Source: Agromyces aurantiacus
Lineage (GTDB): Bacteria; Actinomycetota; Actinomycetes; Actinomycetales; Microbacteriaceae
Length of the DNA stretch: 64,000 nt
NCBI RefSeq assembly: GCF_016907355.1
Contig: NZ_JAFBBW010000001.1
Coordinates: 1,302,001-1,366,000, forward strand
Direction of reading: 5' to 3'
Below, one piece after another: positions 41,961 to 50,225 of the stretch. Position numbers and translations under genes: made by a program. Each line of letters opens with the position of its first letter. Positions within the stretch are counted from its first letter, which is position 1. The notes beneath the pieces were generated by a model. The model saw only the letters and a program-made list of their open reading frames with translations, searched no databases and had not been told where the DNA came from.

Positions 41961-41990
41961 GTGTCCCGGTGTCACGGGACACGGGTCCCG
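41961..41990. promoter_or_regulatory. Three alternating GTCCCG/CGGGAC half-sites
   Basis: GTCCCG (41963-41968), CGGGAC (41975-41980) and GTCCCG (41985-41990) form two overlapping palindromes; the first has 8-base arms GTGTCCCG and CGGGACAC. The cluster is 22 bp before the kinase start and about 70 bp before the divergent lipoprotein start, a good place for a two-way operator. The same word occurs at 38972-39002. Confidence 0.55.
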
Positions 41991-42056
41991 AGTCCGGCCG
42001 AGGGGTTCACGCGGCCGGACGTGCGGCGTAGAGTCGCGACGTCGGGAAGGGCCCTC

Positions 42057-42881
42057 ATGCACGCTCGGCGTCGGAATCGATCCGCGGTCGCCCGCCTCGC
42101 CGTGGGAGCGACCGCGGCGGCGGGGCTCGCGCTCGCGCTCGCCGGATGCACCGGTGGAGGCCCCGGTGCTCCGTCCTCAGGCGCGTCCTCGAGGCTGCCG
42201 CAGGGCGGCGAACCCGTCGAGCTCGACCCGGCCGACTTCACGGCCGACATCGACCACCCGTACTGGCCCATGACGCCCGGGACGCAGTGGGAGTACCGCG
42301 AGCTCGATGCCGACGGCACCGACTTCCGCGTCGTCGTGACCGCGACCACGGCGACCCGGAGGATCGCGAACGGCGTGACCGCCCGGGTGGTGCGCGACAC
42401 CGTCTACTCCGGCGACGAGGTCGTCGAGGACACGTTCGACTGGTACGCGCAGGACGCCGACGGCACCGTCTGGTACCTCGGCGAGGACACCGCGGAGTTC
42501 GAGGACGGCGAGATCGCCTCGACCGAGGGATCGTTCGAGGCCGGCGTCGACGGCGCGCAGCCGGGCGTCCTGCTGCCCGCCGACCCGCAGCCCGGGCAGG
42601 TCTACCGCCAGGAGTACCTGAAGGGCGAGGCCGAGGACGCCGGCGAGGTGCTCCGGCTCGGCGAGCGGGCCGAGGCGCCGTACGGCGCGTCCGACGACGT
42701 GCTGGTCACGCGCGACACCGACGCGCTCGAACCCGACGTGGTCGAGTACAAGTTCTACGCGCGCGACCTCGGGCCGCTGCTCGCGGTCGACATCGCGGGC
42801 GGCGCGGGACGCGAGGAGCTCATCGCGGTGCGCACCGTGCCCGACGGCACCGGAACCGGCCCGCTCGGCGAGCCCGGGTGA
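42057..42881 (+). CDS. Putative lipoprotein divergent from the kinase operon
   Basis: A 274-residue exported protein: basic N-terminus, hydrophobic stretch and lipobox ALAGC, then a globular domain. HPYWPMTPGTQWEYRE followed by VTATTATRRIANGVTARVV and DTFDWYAQDADGTVWYLGED looks like a beta-rich calycin-like or MORN-type extracellular domain; relatives are annotated only as secreted proteins. GGGAAGG lies 7-8 bases before the ATG at 42057. It faces the kinase gene over an operator-like cluster, so it may be controlled by the same regulator, or report to the kinase. Confidence 0.75.
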   Translation: MHARRRNRSAVARLAVGATAAAGLALALAGCTGGGPGAPSSGASSRLPQGGEPVELDPADFTADIDHPYWPMTPGTQWEYRELDADGTDFRVVVTATTATRRIANGVTARVVRDTVYSGDEVVEDTFDWYAQDADGTVWYLGEDTAEFEDGEIASTEGSFEAGVDGAQPGVLLPADPQPGQVYRQEYLKGEAEDAGEVLRLGERAEAPYGASDDVLVTRDTDALEPDVVEYKFYARDLGPLLAVDIAGGAGREELIAVRTVPDGTGTGPLGEPG

Positions 42882-42893
42882 CCGCCTGCCGGC

Positions 42894-45224
42894 TCACGCC
42901 CCCGCGGCCTCGGCGCCGCTGAGCGCATCGAGCCGCCCGAGGGCGAGCCGCGTGCCCATCTCGTCGCCCTGGGCACGGCGCGCCTCGACGAGCCGGGTGA
43001 GCGCCGCCATCTGGTGCGTCCGGTCACCCGCCGAGTCGGCGAACGACAGGGCCTCCTCGAGCAGCGCCACCGCCGCGGCGCCCTCGGCTCGATCGGCCCC
43101 CAGAAGCAGGCAGCGCGTGAGGCAGCGCGCGTCGCCGAGGCGGCGGAACTCGCCGGTCAGCTCCTCGAGCGGCGCCGCGGCATCCGGCACGCCGAGCGTC
43201 TGCTGCACGAGGGTGGCGTGTGCGAGCTCGTGGGCGTTGCCGGCGCGGGTCGCATAGTCGACGCATTCCGCAGCCCAGCGTGCGGCGCGTTCGGCGTCGG
43301 CGCCGGTCCGCGCCGCGACCGACGCCATCATGAACCGGGCGTTGTTGACGTGCATGGCGTCGCCCGCGATCGCATATGCGCGCATGGCCGCGTCGAACTC
43401 GGCCATCGCCGCCGCGGGGTCGTCGAGCGAGGCCCCGCGCAGCGCGACACCGCGCATCTGGTGCGCCGCGCCGAGCTGCCAGGGGTCGCCGAGCTCGCGC
43501 GCCAGGCGCTCGGCGACGGCGAGGTGCTCGAGCGCCTCCGGGCCGCGGTCGAGGTATGCGGCGGCCAGCCCGGCGAGGTGGTGGGCGGCCAGTCGAGACG
43601 CGTCGTCGTCGGCGATCTCGAGCGCGCGCTCGGCGAGCTCGTCGACGAGCGGCATGTCGAGGTAGGCGATGCTGTTGCCGAGCAGCATCAGCTCGCGCGC
43701 GTCGGCCTCGGCGCGCACGCGCCCGTCGCGCGCGGCCATCGAGATCGAGCGCACGCTGTCGACGTCGGAGCCGTACTGCTCGACGCCGACCGCGAGCGAG
43801 GTGGCGAGCGATCGAGCGGTCGGATGCCGCGCCGCGAGCGCCCAGCGCAGGGCCGCGTTGACGTCCGGGCAGAGCCTGGCCGACAGGCGCACGGCCTCGC
43901 GGCTGTCGTCGGTGCGCGCGTGCGCGATGAACTCGGCCGCGACGCGTTCGTGGTACTCGGCGTGCCGCTCGAGCACCTCGCGGATCGTCGCGGCGTCGGT
44001 GCGGGCGCGGACGAACTCGCGCATCACCGCGAGCAGCCGGAACCGCCGCGGGGTGCCGCCCAGCGGCACGACCATCGAGTGGTCGAGCAGCCGCAGCAGC
44101 ACGCCCTCGGCGCCCTCGTGGGTGACCGCGGTCGCGAGGTCGACGTCGAACGCGCGGGGGAGGGCCGCCAGCCGGCACAGCACCTCCCGCTCATCGGCCT
44201 CGAGCAGGTCCCAGGTCCACTCGAACGTCGTCTCGAGCGTGCGGTGCCGGCCGCGCGGCGCGGCGCGGTCGAGGGCCGCGAAGTCGCGTTCGAGCCGTGC
44301 GGCGAGTTCCTCGAGCCCGAGGTGGCGCGAGACGGATGCCGCGAGCTCGATGCCGAGCGGCAGGCCGTCCAGGCGCGCGCAGACGCGGGCCGCGAGCTCG
44401 CGCTCGCCAGCGGTCGGAGGTACGCCGTGCGCGCTCAGCCGGTCCAGGAACATCGTCACCGCGGGCGCGTCGGCCCCCTCGACCGCGAGCGGCTCGAGCG
44501 CGAAGACGTGCTCGGCGTCGTCGCCGAACGGCGTGCGCGACGTGCCGAGGATCCGCAGGTCGTGCGCGTCGCGCAGGATGCGGCGGGCCGCGGCCTGCAC
44601 GGCCGGGCCCACCCGGTCGATGTTGTCGAGCACGAGCAGGTACGGATGCGACGCCAGCGCGTAGGCCACGGAGGCCGTGACGTCGGCGCCGGTGACCGCC
44701 TCGAGGTCGAGCGCCCGCGCGATGCGCGGCACGACGTCGTCGGGGTCGGCGTGCTCGAGCTCGACCACGATCGGCGAGCGGTCGCCGTGGCGGCGTGCGG
44801 CGAACTCGAGCGCGAGGCGGGTCTTGCCGACCCCGCCCGGGCCGGTCAGGGTGACGCAGCGGTGCGCGTCGACCAGGGCGGCGAGCGCGGCGAGCTCGGT
44901 CTCGCGGCCGACGAACCGGGTGTCCGGCAGGCGCACGGATGCCTCGCGGCGCTCGCCCGCGGCGGCGATGAGCTCCGCTCGGCTGTCCGCCCCGAGCTTC
45001 CGGCGCAGGCTCGCGATGTGGCTCTCGACGGTGCGCACCGAGATGAACAGCTCCGAAGCGATCTCGGGGTTGCTCAAGCGCCGCTCGACGGCGGCCAGGA
45101 TCGCGCTCTCGCGCGGGGTCAGCGTCTGCCCCGGCACGGCGCCGATTCTAGGACCGAATCGGGCGCGCCGCACCGGGGCGGGCACCGAGGCCGCCGTGCG
45201 GGGCGCGCGGGCCGGCGCGCTCAT
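42894..45224 (-). CDS. LuxR-type regulator with NB-ARC ATPase and TPR-like domain
   Basis: A 776-residue STAND-type regulator. The LuxR HTH is near the N-terminus (about residues 34-90: LTPRESAILAAVERRLSNPE, SVRTVESHIASLRRKLG), unusual because most large LuxR proteins have it at the C-terminus. The ATPase has Walker A GPGGVGKT (128-135), Walker B LLVLDNID and the GLPLGIELAA motif; a C-terminal helical repeat region (Ala/Leu/Glu-rich, about 400-776) should bind a ligand or partner. It starts inside the stop of the 81-residue gene (ATGA) and so is coupled to it. Target genes are not known. Confidence 0.87.
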   Translation of the reverse strand: MSAPARAPRTAASVPAPVRRARFGPRIGAVPGQTLTPRESAILAAVERRLSNPEIASELFISVRTVESHIASLRRKLGADSRAELIAAAGERREASVRLPDTRFVGRETELAALAALVDAHRCVTLTGPGGVGKTRLALEFAARRHGDRSPIVVELEHADPDDVVPRIARALDLEAVTGADVTASVAYALASHPYLLVLDNIDRVGPAVQAAARRILRDAHDLRILGTSRTPFGDDAEHVFALEPLAVEGADAPAVTMFLDRLSAHGVPPTAGERELAARVCARLDGLPLGIELAASVSRHLGLEELAARLERDFAALDRAAPRGRHRTLETTFEWTWDLLEADEREVLCRLAALPRAFDVDLATAVTHEGAEGVLLRLLDHSMVVPLGGTPRRFRLLAVMREFVRARTDAATIREVLERHAEYHERVAAEFIAHARTDDSREAVRLSARLCPDVNAALRWALAARHPTARSLATSLAVGVEQYGSDVDSVRSISMAARDGRVRAEADARELMLLGNSIAYLDMPLVDELAERALEIADDDASRLAAHHLAGLAAAYLDRGPEALEHLAVAERLARELGDPWQLGAAHQMRGVALRGASLDDPAAAMAEFDAAMRAYAIAGDAMHVNNARFMMASVAARTGADAERAARWAAECVDYATRAGNAHELAHATLVQQTLGVPDAAAPLEELTGEFRRLGDARCLTRCLLLGADRAEGAAAVALLEEALSFADSAGDRTHQMAALTRLVEARRAQGDEMGTRLALGRLDALSGAEAAGA

Positions 45225-45466
45225 GCCGCGCCGGGCCCGATCGCGGGTCGCGACGGCGACAGCGGACGCAACCGGCGGGGGAGCAGCTGACGGATGCCGC
45301 GGCGCGTGCGCGCGCCATCCGTCGCCCCCTCGCCGGCTTCGGCGGCCTCCGCGGCCGCCTCGGCGATGCGTTCGTCGGCCTGGCGGCGTCGTTCGAGCTC
45401 GTGCCGCAGCCGGCGTTCGCCCGACCGGTGCAGCTCGAAGACCCAGTAGTCGTCGCTGAGGTGCAT
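45221..45466 (-). CDS. Small charged protein coupled to the LuxR/NB-ARC gene
   Basis: An 81-residue soluble protein: MHLSDDYWVFELHRSGERRL opens it and a long charged helix (RHELERRRQADERIAEAAAE, likely coiled coil) follows; the end is Arg/Pro-rich. GAAGGAG precedes the ATG at 45466, and its stop overlaps the start of the LuxR/NB-ARC gene, so translation should be coupled. A partner or sensor for that regulator is possible. An internal GACGGATG/CATCCGTC inverted repeat (45289-45323) lies in its coding sequence. No family was recognised. Confidence 0.6.
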   Translation of the reverse strand: MHLSDDYWVFELHRSGERRLRHELERRRQADERIAEAAAEAAEAGEGATDGARTRRGIRQLLPRRLRPLSPSRPAIGPGAA

Positions 45467-45550
45467 GGCGGTGCTCCTTCGGGGTGGTTCACGGGGTGTC
45501 GAAGGGGGAAAAGTGGCCGCCGGGCAGGGCTCAGCGGGGATCGGCGGCGA

Positions 45551-46405
45551 TCAGCGCCGCCGGGCGGTGACGAGGAGGTACTCCCACGCCATGCCGCGGT
45601 CCGAGCCGTCCAGCCCGGCCTCGCGACCGAGCGCGGCGAGCGCGTCGTCGAGGGCGCGCACCTGCTCCGGGTCCTCGGCGATGCGGGCGTACACCGCGAT
45701 CGTCGGGCCGTAGTGCGACTTGAAGTAGTCGCGGAACTCCTCGCCGGTGCGGAAGCGGGTGATCGCGACCGTCCGCCGGACGGCGTTGAATTCGTCGACC
45801 CGGTCGCCGAGCAGTTCGCGCACGTGCAGCTCGTCGCCCCACAGGGGCGGCGGCTGCGAGCCGGGAGGCGGCGGGGCGTTGAAGGGCTTCATCGTCGCGA
45901 ACATGCGGCCGATCACGCCCTCGGGCGTCCAGCTCAGGGTGCCGATGCGTCCGCCGGGCTTCGCGACGCGGACGAGCTCATCGGCTGCGGCCTGGTGGTG
46001 CGGTGCGAACATGACGCCGACGCACGAGAGCACGGCGTCGAACGTCGCGTCGGCGAACGGCAGCTGCTCGGCGTCGGCCTCGCGCCATTCGAGCTCCGCG
46101 CCGGCCTCGGTCGCGGCGCGACGACCGGCCTCGAACAGCTCGGGGGCGAGGTCGCTCGCGACGACGGTCGCGCCGCGCAGCGCGGCGGGGATCGCGGCGT
46201 TGCCGCTGCCGGCCGCGACGTCGAGCACGCGGTCGCCGGGCCGCACGCCGACGGCGTCGACGAGTTGCGCGCCGAGCTCCCAGATGAGGTCGGAGGCGAG
46301 CGTCGGGTAGTCGCCCGAGGCCCACATCGCGCGGTGCTTCGCCTTGAGCGCGCGGTCCGCCTCGGCGGCGTCCGCGGTCGAGGCCGGGGTGATGGTGTCG
46401 GTCAT
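45551..46405 (-). CDS. Class I SAM-dependent methyltransferase
   Basis: A 284-residue methyltransferase. Motif I is VLDVAAGSGNAAIPAALRG, followed by ATVVASDLAPELF (acidic end of the second strand), EADAEQLPFADATFDAVLSCVGV and the motif LVRVAKPGGRIGTLSW, as in UbiE/Methyltransf_11 enzymes. A region with FNAPPPPGSQPPPLWGDEL near residue 185 is proline-rich. GGAG upstream supports the ATG at 46405. The acceptor is unknown. It sits 84 bp upstream of the 81-residue gene on the same strand. Confidence 0.85.
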   Translation of the reverse strand: MTDTITPASTADAAEADRALKAKHRAMWASGDYPTLASDLIWELGAQLVDAVGVRPGDRVLDVAAGSGNAAIPAALRGATVVASDLAPELFEAGRRAATEAGAELEWREADAEQLPFADATFDAVLSCVGVMFAPHHQAAADELVRVAKPGGRIGTLSWTPEGVIGRMFATMKPFNAPPPPGSQPPPLWGDELHVRELLGDRVDEFNAVRRTVAITRFRTGEEFRDYFKSHYGPTIAVYARIAEDPEQVRALDDALAALGREAGLDGSDRGMAWEYLLVTARRR

Positions 46406-46574
46406 GACGGGTGCTCCTTCGGGTGCACGGGGTTGGATGACACCCAGCGTGCGCTCGCCGGCCTCCCGAGGCATCCGTGCCGCACACGGAGATCTCCTCA
46501 GGGTTGCCGCTGAGTCCGTCGACCCTCCGACCAGTCGGGAGCCGCCTGCGGCATTCCGTCCAGCCGGCGCCGCC

Positions 46575-46580
46575 TAGGCT
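46575..46580 (+). promoter_or_regulatory. TAGGCT -10 box of the phosphatase gene
   Basis: TAGGCT lies 7 bases before the ATG at 46588, so the transcript can begin at the start codon. No -35 consensus was found. Confidence 0.5.
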
Positions 46581-46587
46581 GGAACCC

Positions 46588-47220
46588 ATGCGCCTCGCCC
46601 TCATCCGCCACGGACAGACCGACTGGAACCTGCGTGGCCTGATGCAGGGGCGCACCGACATCCCCCTCAACCTGACCGGCCGTCAGCAGGCCAGGGCGGC
46701 GGCGACCGGCATCGACCGCGCCCGCTGGGACCTCGTCGTCAGCTCGACCCTCGGCCGCGCGCGCGAGACCGCCGCGATCCTCGCGGCCGAACTCGACCTG
46801 CCCGTCGCGGGCGCCTACGACGACCTCGTCGAGCAGGACTTCGGCGTCGCCGAGGGTTCGAGCGTCGCCGAGATCGACGTGCGCTGGCCCGGCCGCGCGT
46901 TCGAGGGCAAGGAGCCCGACGACGCCGTAGGCCCGCGCGGGGTGCGCGCCCTCGAGCGCATCGCCGTCGAGCACGCGGGCGCCCGGGTCCTCGCGGTCGC
47001 GCACGGCACGCTCATCCGGCACGTGCTCGGCGAGCTCAGCGGGCACGACCCGCGCAGCTACCCGAGGCTCGACAACCTCGCCGTCTCCGAGCTCGAGCGG
47101 GCGGGTGCCGCGTGGCTGGTGCGCACGGTCGGCGGCGTGCCGTACGCCGACGTGCTGCCGTCGCTGGTCGCGGTCGGCGCGGATGACGCGGATGGCGCCG
47201 CCACCCACGTCGCGGCCTGA
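46588..47220 (+). CDS. Histidine phosphatase (phosphoglycerate-mutase-like)
   Basis: A 210-residue enzyme of the branch-2/PhoE-like histidine phosphatase group. LIRHGQTDWNLRGLMQGRTD is the RHG catalytic site, and VVSSTLGRARETAAIL and VAHGTLIRHVLGEL supply the second Arg and second His. It should hydrolyse a small phosphorylated compound such as a phosphosugar. Sequence length and order are standard. The start at 46588 is fixed by TAGGCT 7 bases upstream and by the domain start. Confidence 0.88.
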   Translation: MRLALIRHGQTDWNLRGLMQGRTDIPLNLTGRQQARAAATGIDRARWDLVVSSTLGRARETAAILAAELDLPVAGAYDDLVEQDFGVAEGSSVAEIDVRWPGRAFEGKEPDDAVGPRGVRALERIAVEHAGARVLAVAHGTLIRHVLGELSGHDPRSYPRLDNLAVSELERAGAAWLVRTVGGVPYADVLPSLVAVGADDADGAATHVAA

Positions 47221-47264
47221 CGCCACCCCGCGTCGCCCCCTCCCGAACCCGCCCCGACCGGACG

Positions 47265-47270
47265 TACAAT
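47265..47270 (+). promoter_or_regulatory. TACAAT -10 box of a leaderless gene
   Basis: TACAAT is followed after exactly 6 bases by the ATG at 47277. It is the closest match to the bacterial -10 consensus among the start-proximal boxes of this window. Confidence 0.6.
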
Positions 47271-47276
47271 CCGGAA

Positions 47277-47828
47277 ATGGAGGCACCGGGAAGCACCACC
47301 CTGGTCGTCGTGGGCGATGAGACGACGACCGCGATCGGCTCGCTCGCGGGGCTGGCGAACGTCGATAGCGCCAGCTTCGCCGAGATGACGGACGCCACCG
47401 ACGCCGAGGTCGTCACGTGGTCGTCCACCTCGCACGCGCCGTACGTCGTGCACGATCGCGACCCCCTCGGCCACGTCGCCTCGGCGTGGGTCGAGTTCTA
47501 CGACGAGCGGTCCACGCTCGGCGTGCTCCAGCTGGAGATCGAGCAGGTGCTCGACCAGGTCGCGCAGCACCGGATCCGCGTGCCCGACTACTACGTCGTG
47601 CTCGAGCCCGAGTCGCTGCGCGGCACCTGGCTGCACTGGTGGCTCGGCGTGCTCGCCGCGGCGTCGCCGAGCCGCGTCATCCCGTGGGCGCCGGGCGATT
47701 CGTCGCTCGCCGCGCTCATCCGGCACCTGCCGACCGCGCGGGCCTGGCCCGAGGTGCGCGAGTGGTTGCCGACCGTCGTGAAGGCTGTGCCCGATCGGGT
47801 GGGGCCGGGCCTGCCCGGCGCGGCCTGA
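47277..47828 (+). CDS. Conserved-looking protein of unknown function
   Basis: A 183-residue soluble protein with no signal peptide or membrane helix. It begins with STTLVVVGDETTTAIGSLAGLA and has an acidic centre (EMTDATDAEVVTWSS), then VPDYYVVLEPESLRGTWLHWWLGVLAAASPSRVIP, a Trp-rich stretch that may be a fold core. The C-terminus ARAWPEVREWLPTVVKAVPD also has Trp. I recognise no domain. A strong -10 box 6 bases before the ATG supports it as a real gene. It follows the phosphatase gene and may be cotranscribed, but has its own promoter. Confidence 0.65.
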   Translation: MEAPGSTTLVVVGDETTTAIGSLAGLANVDSASFAEMTDATDAEVVTWSSTSHAPYVVHDRDPLGHVASAWVEFYDERSTLGVLQLEIEQVLDQVAQHRIRVPDYYVVLEPESLRGTWLHWWLGVLAAASPSRVIPWAPGDSSLAALIRHLPTARAWPEVREWLPTVVKAVPDRVGPGLPGAA

Positions 47829-47853
47829 GCCTGCGGCGCCGGGGGCGCGCCGG

Positions 47854-49098
47854 TCAGCCGTGCACGCGGAGGTCCACCCAGACGAGCCGGTGGTCGCTCG
47901 AGGGGAACGGGTAGACACCCGTCAGGGCCGAGAGCGGGTCGGCCTGCACCGGCCAGAACACGCCGGCGTCGAGCACGCGCAGGTCGCGCGACGGCAGCAC
48001 GTAGTCGGCGCGCAGGTTCCCCGGCGCGGTGTCGGCGAAGTCGGCGGTGTCGTACGCCGGGTCGCCCTCGTGCGCCAGGTTCGCGCCGCCCTGCAGCGCG
48101 GACGCCTCCACCGCGCCCTCCGACGTCGGCAGTGGGTCGGTGATCCGGGGATGGCCGAGGAGCTGCAGGATGGCGTCCTCGGTCGAGTCGCCGTCGAGGG
48201 GATCGGCGTTCTGGTCGCCGAGGATCACGAACGACGAGCCGGGCTTCAACCCGCCGGTCGACCCTGCGTCGTCGGTGATGTAGCGCGATGCCGTGCCGGA
48301 CGTGACGTAGTCGGCCCAGAAGCGGATCTCATCGTGGTTCCGTGTGCCGTTGCGGTCCTCGGGGCCGTCGAACGTCGGCGGTGTCGGGTGCGAAGCGAGC
48401 ACGTGCACGGTCCGGCCGTCGACATCGACCGGCACGTCCCAGTGCGACTTGCTGGAGAGCCGGACCACGTCGAGCTCCTCCTGCGAGTACCAGTCGGCTG
48501 GTTCATCGGTGTTCGGGTCGTCCGGCAGGAGGGCGCCCGGCATGTCCTTCCAGAGGAAGTGCTGGAACGTGCGGACGTCGTCCTCGACGATGGGGTGCTT
48601 GGAGAGCACGGCCATCCCGTACTGCCCCTCGAAGAGGCCGAAGCCGAAGGCGTCGTCACCCCCGCCGATCACGCCGTTGTTGTTGAGGTCGAATCCGCTC
48701 GCCACGCCGGTGTTCGACGGCGCGACGAACGCGTAGGGGTACTCGACCGGATCGGCCCCGCCCTGCGAGACCTCGAGGTAGTTCGTCCGGAACAGGTCGA
48801 CCGCGAGGCCGTCGGGCACGTAGTCGAACTCGTTGAGCAGCACGATGTCGGGGTTCGTCCGCTGGATGATCTGGGCCACCGTCCTCGCCTGCGCGTTCGC
48901 ACCGGTCGACAGGTCGGCGACGAGCTGGCCCGGTGCGTTGCGGTTGAGCGAGAGGTTGTAGGTCGCGACGCGCAGCGTCTCGGTGCCCGCGTCGTCGGGC
49001 GGTGCCGCCGATGCCGGGGCTGCGCTGAGCGCGGCGCCGGCGAGGGCGGCGGCGGCCGTCGTGGTGATCAGGATCCGAATCGGTCGTCTCGTGGACAC
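47854..49098 (-). CDS. Secreted endonuclease/exonuclease/phosphatase-fold protein
   Basis: A 414-residue exported protein. The signal peptide ends APASA and the mature part has the DNase I-like (EEP) fold: LRVATYNLSLNRN supplies Asn and NPDIVLLNEFDYVPDGL the Glu metal ligand, FVILGDQNADPLDG the Asp/Asn pair, and YPFPSSDHRLVWVDL the final SDH. It should be an extracellular nuclease or phosphodiesterase/phosphatase; which one is not decidable. AAGGAG supports the GTG at 49098. A calcium-loop-like DLNNNGVIGGGDD stretch occurs near residue 140. Confidence 0.87.
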   Translation of the reverse strand: MSTRRPIRILITTTAAAALAGAALSAAPASAAPPDDAGTETLRVATYNLSLNRNAPGQLVADLSTGANAQARTVAQIIQRTNPDIVLLNEFDYVPDGLAVDLFRTNYLEVSQGGADPVEYPYAFVAPSNTGVASGFDLNNNGVIGGGDDAFGFGLFEGQYGMAVLSKHPIVEDDVRTFQHFLWKDMPGALLPDDPNTDEPADWYSQEELDVVRLSSKSHWDVPVDVDGRTVHVLASHPTPPTFDGPEDRNGTRNHDEIRFWADYVTSGTASRYITDDAGSTGGLKPGSSFVILGDQNADPLDGDSTEDAILQLLGHPRITDPLPTSEGAVEASALQGGANLAHEGDPAYDTADFADTAPGNLRADYVLPSRDLRVLDAGVFWPVQADPLSALTGVYPFPSSDHRLVWVDLRVHG

Positions 49099-49194
49099 TG
49101 CGTGCTCCTTCGTGGGAGGTCCGGTCGGCTCCACGCTAGGCCGGGCCGGTGACGGGCGGAAGAACCGCGCACGAACGAGCGGGGATGCTTCGCC

Positions 49195-50163
49195 TCACCG
49201 GTCGGGCGTCGAGCCGCCGGCCGCCCGCGCGTACCGCTCCGAGAGCGTGCGAAGCAACGGCACGAGCTCGCGCGGGGACTCCACCGTGAAGTCCATGCCG
49301 AGCATGCCGATGTACGCGCCGATCGTGTCGAGGGAGTCGGCGCCGGTGACGAGCACCGACTCGTCGTCGGAGACCGCCTCGACGACGCCCACCGCGGGGT
49401 TGATGCGAGCGAGCACCGTCTCGGCGGGTGCCGCGACGCGGAGTCGGGCGTGCACGTTCCATCCGCTCATCGCGATCGAGCGCATCGCGAAGGCGGTGTA
49501 GTCGCCGCCGGGGAGCGGCGTGGGCGCGAACCGGCGCCGGGTCGGCATCCGGGGCCCGATCCAGTCGACGCGGAACACGCCCCATTCGCCCGACCGCGGG
49601 TCCCGGCCGACGAGGTACCACCGGCGCTCCCAGCTCAGCAGTCGGTAGGGCTCGACGAGCCGGGGCGTGCCGCGATCGTCGAACCGGAACCATTCGGCGT
49701 CGCGGATCGCGGCGGCGATCGCGGCGAGCACGGCCGGGTCGACCTCGGGATCGGGGGCGTCGGTGCCGGTGTTCTCGGGGGCTCGATCGACGACCGCGCC
49801 GATGGCGGCGACCATCGGCCGCAAGCGCGACGGCAGCACCTGGTCGAGCTTCGCGAGGGCCCGCGCGCTCGACTCGGCGATGCCGGCGATGCCCGTGGCC
49901 TCGCGCAACCCGATCGCCACGGCGACCGCCTCCTCGTCGTCGAGCAGGAGCGGCGGCAGCTTGCCGCCCGCGCCGAGGCGGTAGCCGCCGGCCGCGCCGC
50001 GCGTCGCGTCGACCGGGTAGCCGAGCTCGCGCAGCCGGTCGACGTCGTTGCGGATGGTGCGGACCGAGACGCCGAGGCGCTCGGCGAGCTGTGTTCCCGT
50101 CCAGTCGGCCCGGGACTGCAGGAGGGAGAGCATCGCGAGCATGCGTGCGGCGGTGTCGGACAT
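49195..50163 (-). CDS. YafY-type WYL-domain transcriptional regulator
   Basis: A 322-residue regulator: HTH_11 winged helix at residues 5-58 (MLAMLSLLQSRADWTGTQLAE, VSVRTIRNDVDRLRELGYPV), then a WYL domain (residues about 135-210) with LLSWERRWYLVGRDPRSGEW, where the WYL residues are Trp-Tyr-Leu in RRWYLVG, and a C-terminal WCX part. Ligands are unknown for most; many sense nucleic acids or small molecules. GATGAT lies exactly 6 bases before the ATG, so the message is likely leaderless. It is divergent from the epoxide hydrolase gene, its likely target. Confidence 0.88.
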   Translation of the reverse strand: MSDTAARMLAMLSLLQSRADWTGTQLAERLGVSVRTIRNDVDRLRELGYPVDATRGAAGGYRLGAGGKLPPLLLDDEEAVAVAIGLREATGIAGIAESSARALAKLDQVLPSRLRPMVAAIGAVVDRAPENTGTDAPDPEVDPAVLAAIAAAIRDAEWFRFDDRGTPRLVEPYRLLSWERRWYLVGRDPRSGEWGVFRVDWIGPRMPTRRRFAPTPLPGGDYTAFAMRSIAMSGWNVHARLRVAAPAETVLARINPAVGVVEAVSDDESVLVTGADSLDTIGAYIGMLGMDFTVESPRELVPLLRTLSERYARAAGGSTPDR

Positions 50164-50225
50164 GACTCGATCATCTCGATCTATTAGGAATCGAACGTGC
50201 CTGATTCGACCGTAGCGTCGGAGAC
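50164..50225. promoter_or_regulatory. WYL/epoxide-hydrolase divergent promoter
   Basis: The 62-bp gap carries -10 boxes for both directions: GATGAT (50170-50175, minus strand) and TAGCGT (50213-50218, plus strand), each 6-7 bases from its start codon. GAATC (50188-50192) and GATTC (50203-50207) form an inverted repeat between them, a candidate operator. Confidence 0.5.

Noticed and set aside
39558..42881. Very long plus-strand frame (over 1100 codons) ending with the lipoprotein
   Set aside because: Only the last 274 codons are protein-like (lipoprotein at 42057). The rest is antisense to the kinase and regulator genes, Arg/Glu/His-rich, and arises because stop codons are rare in GC-rich antisense frames.
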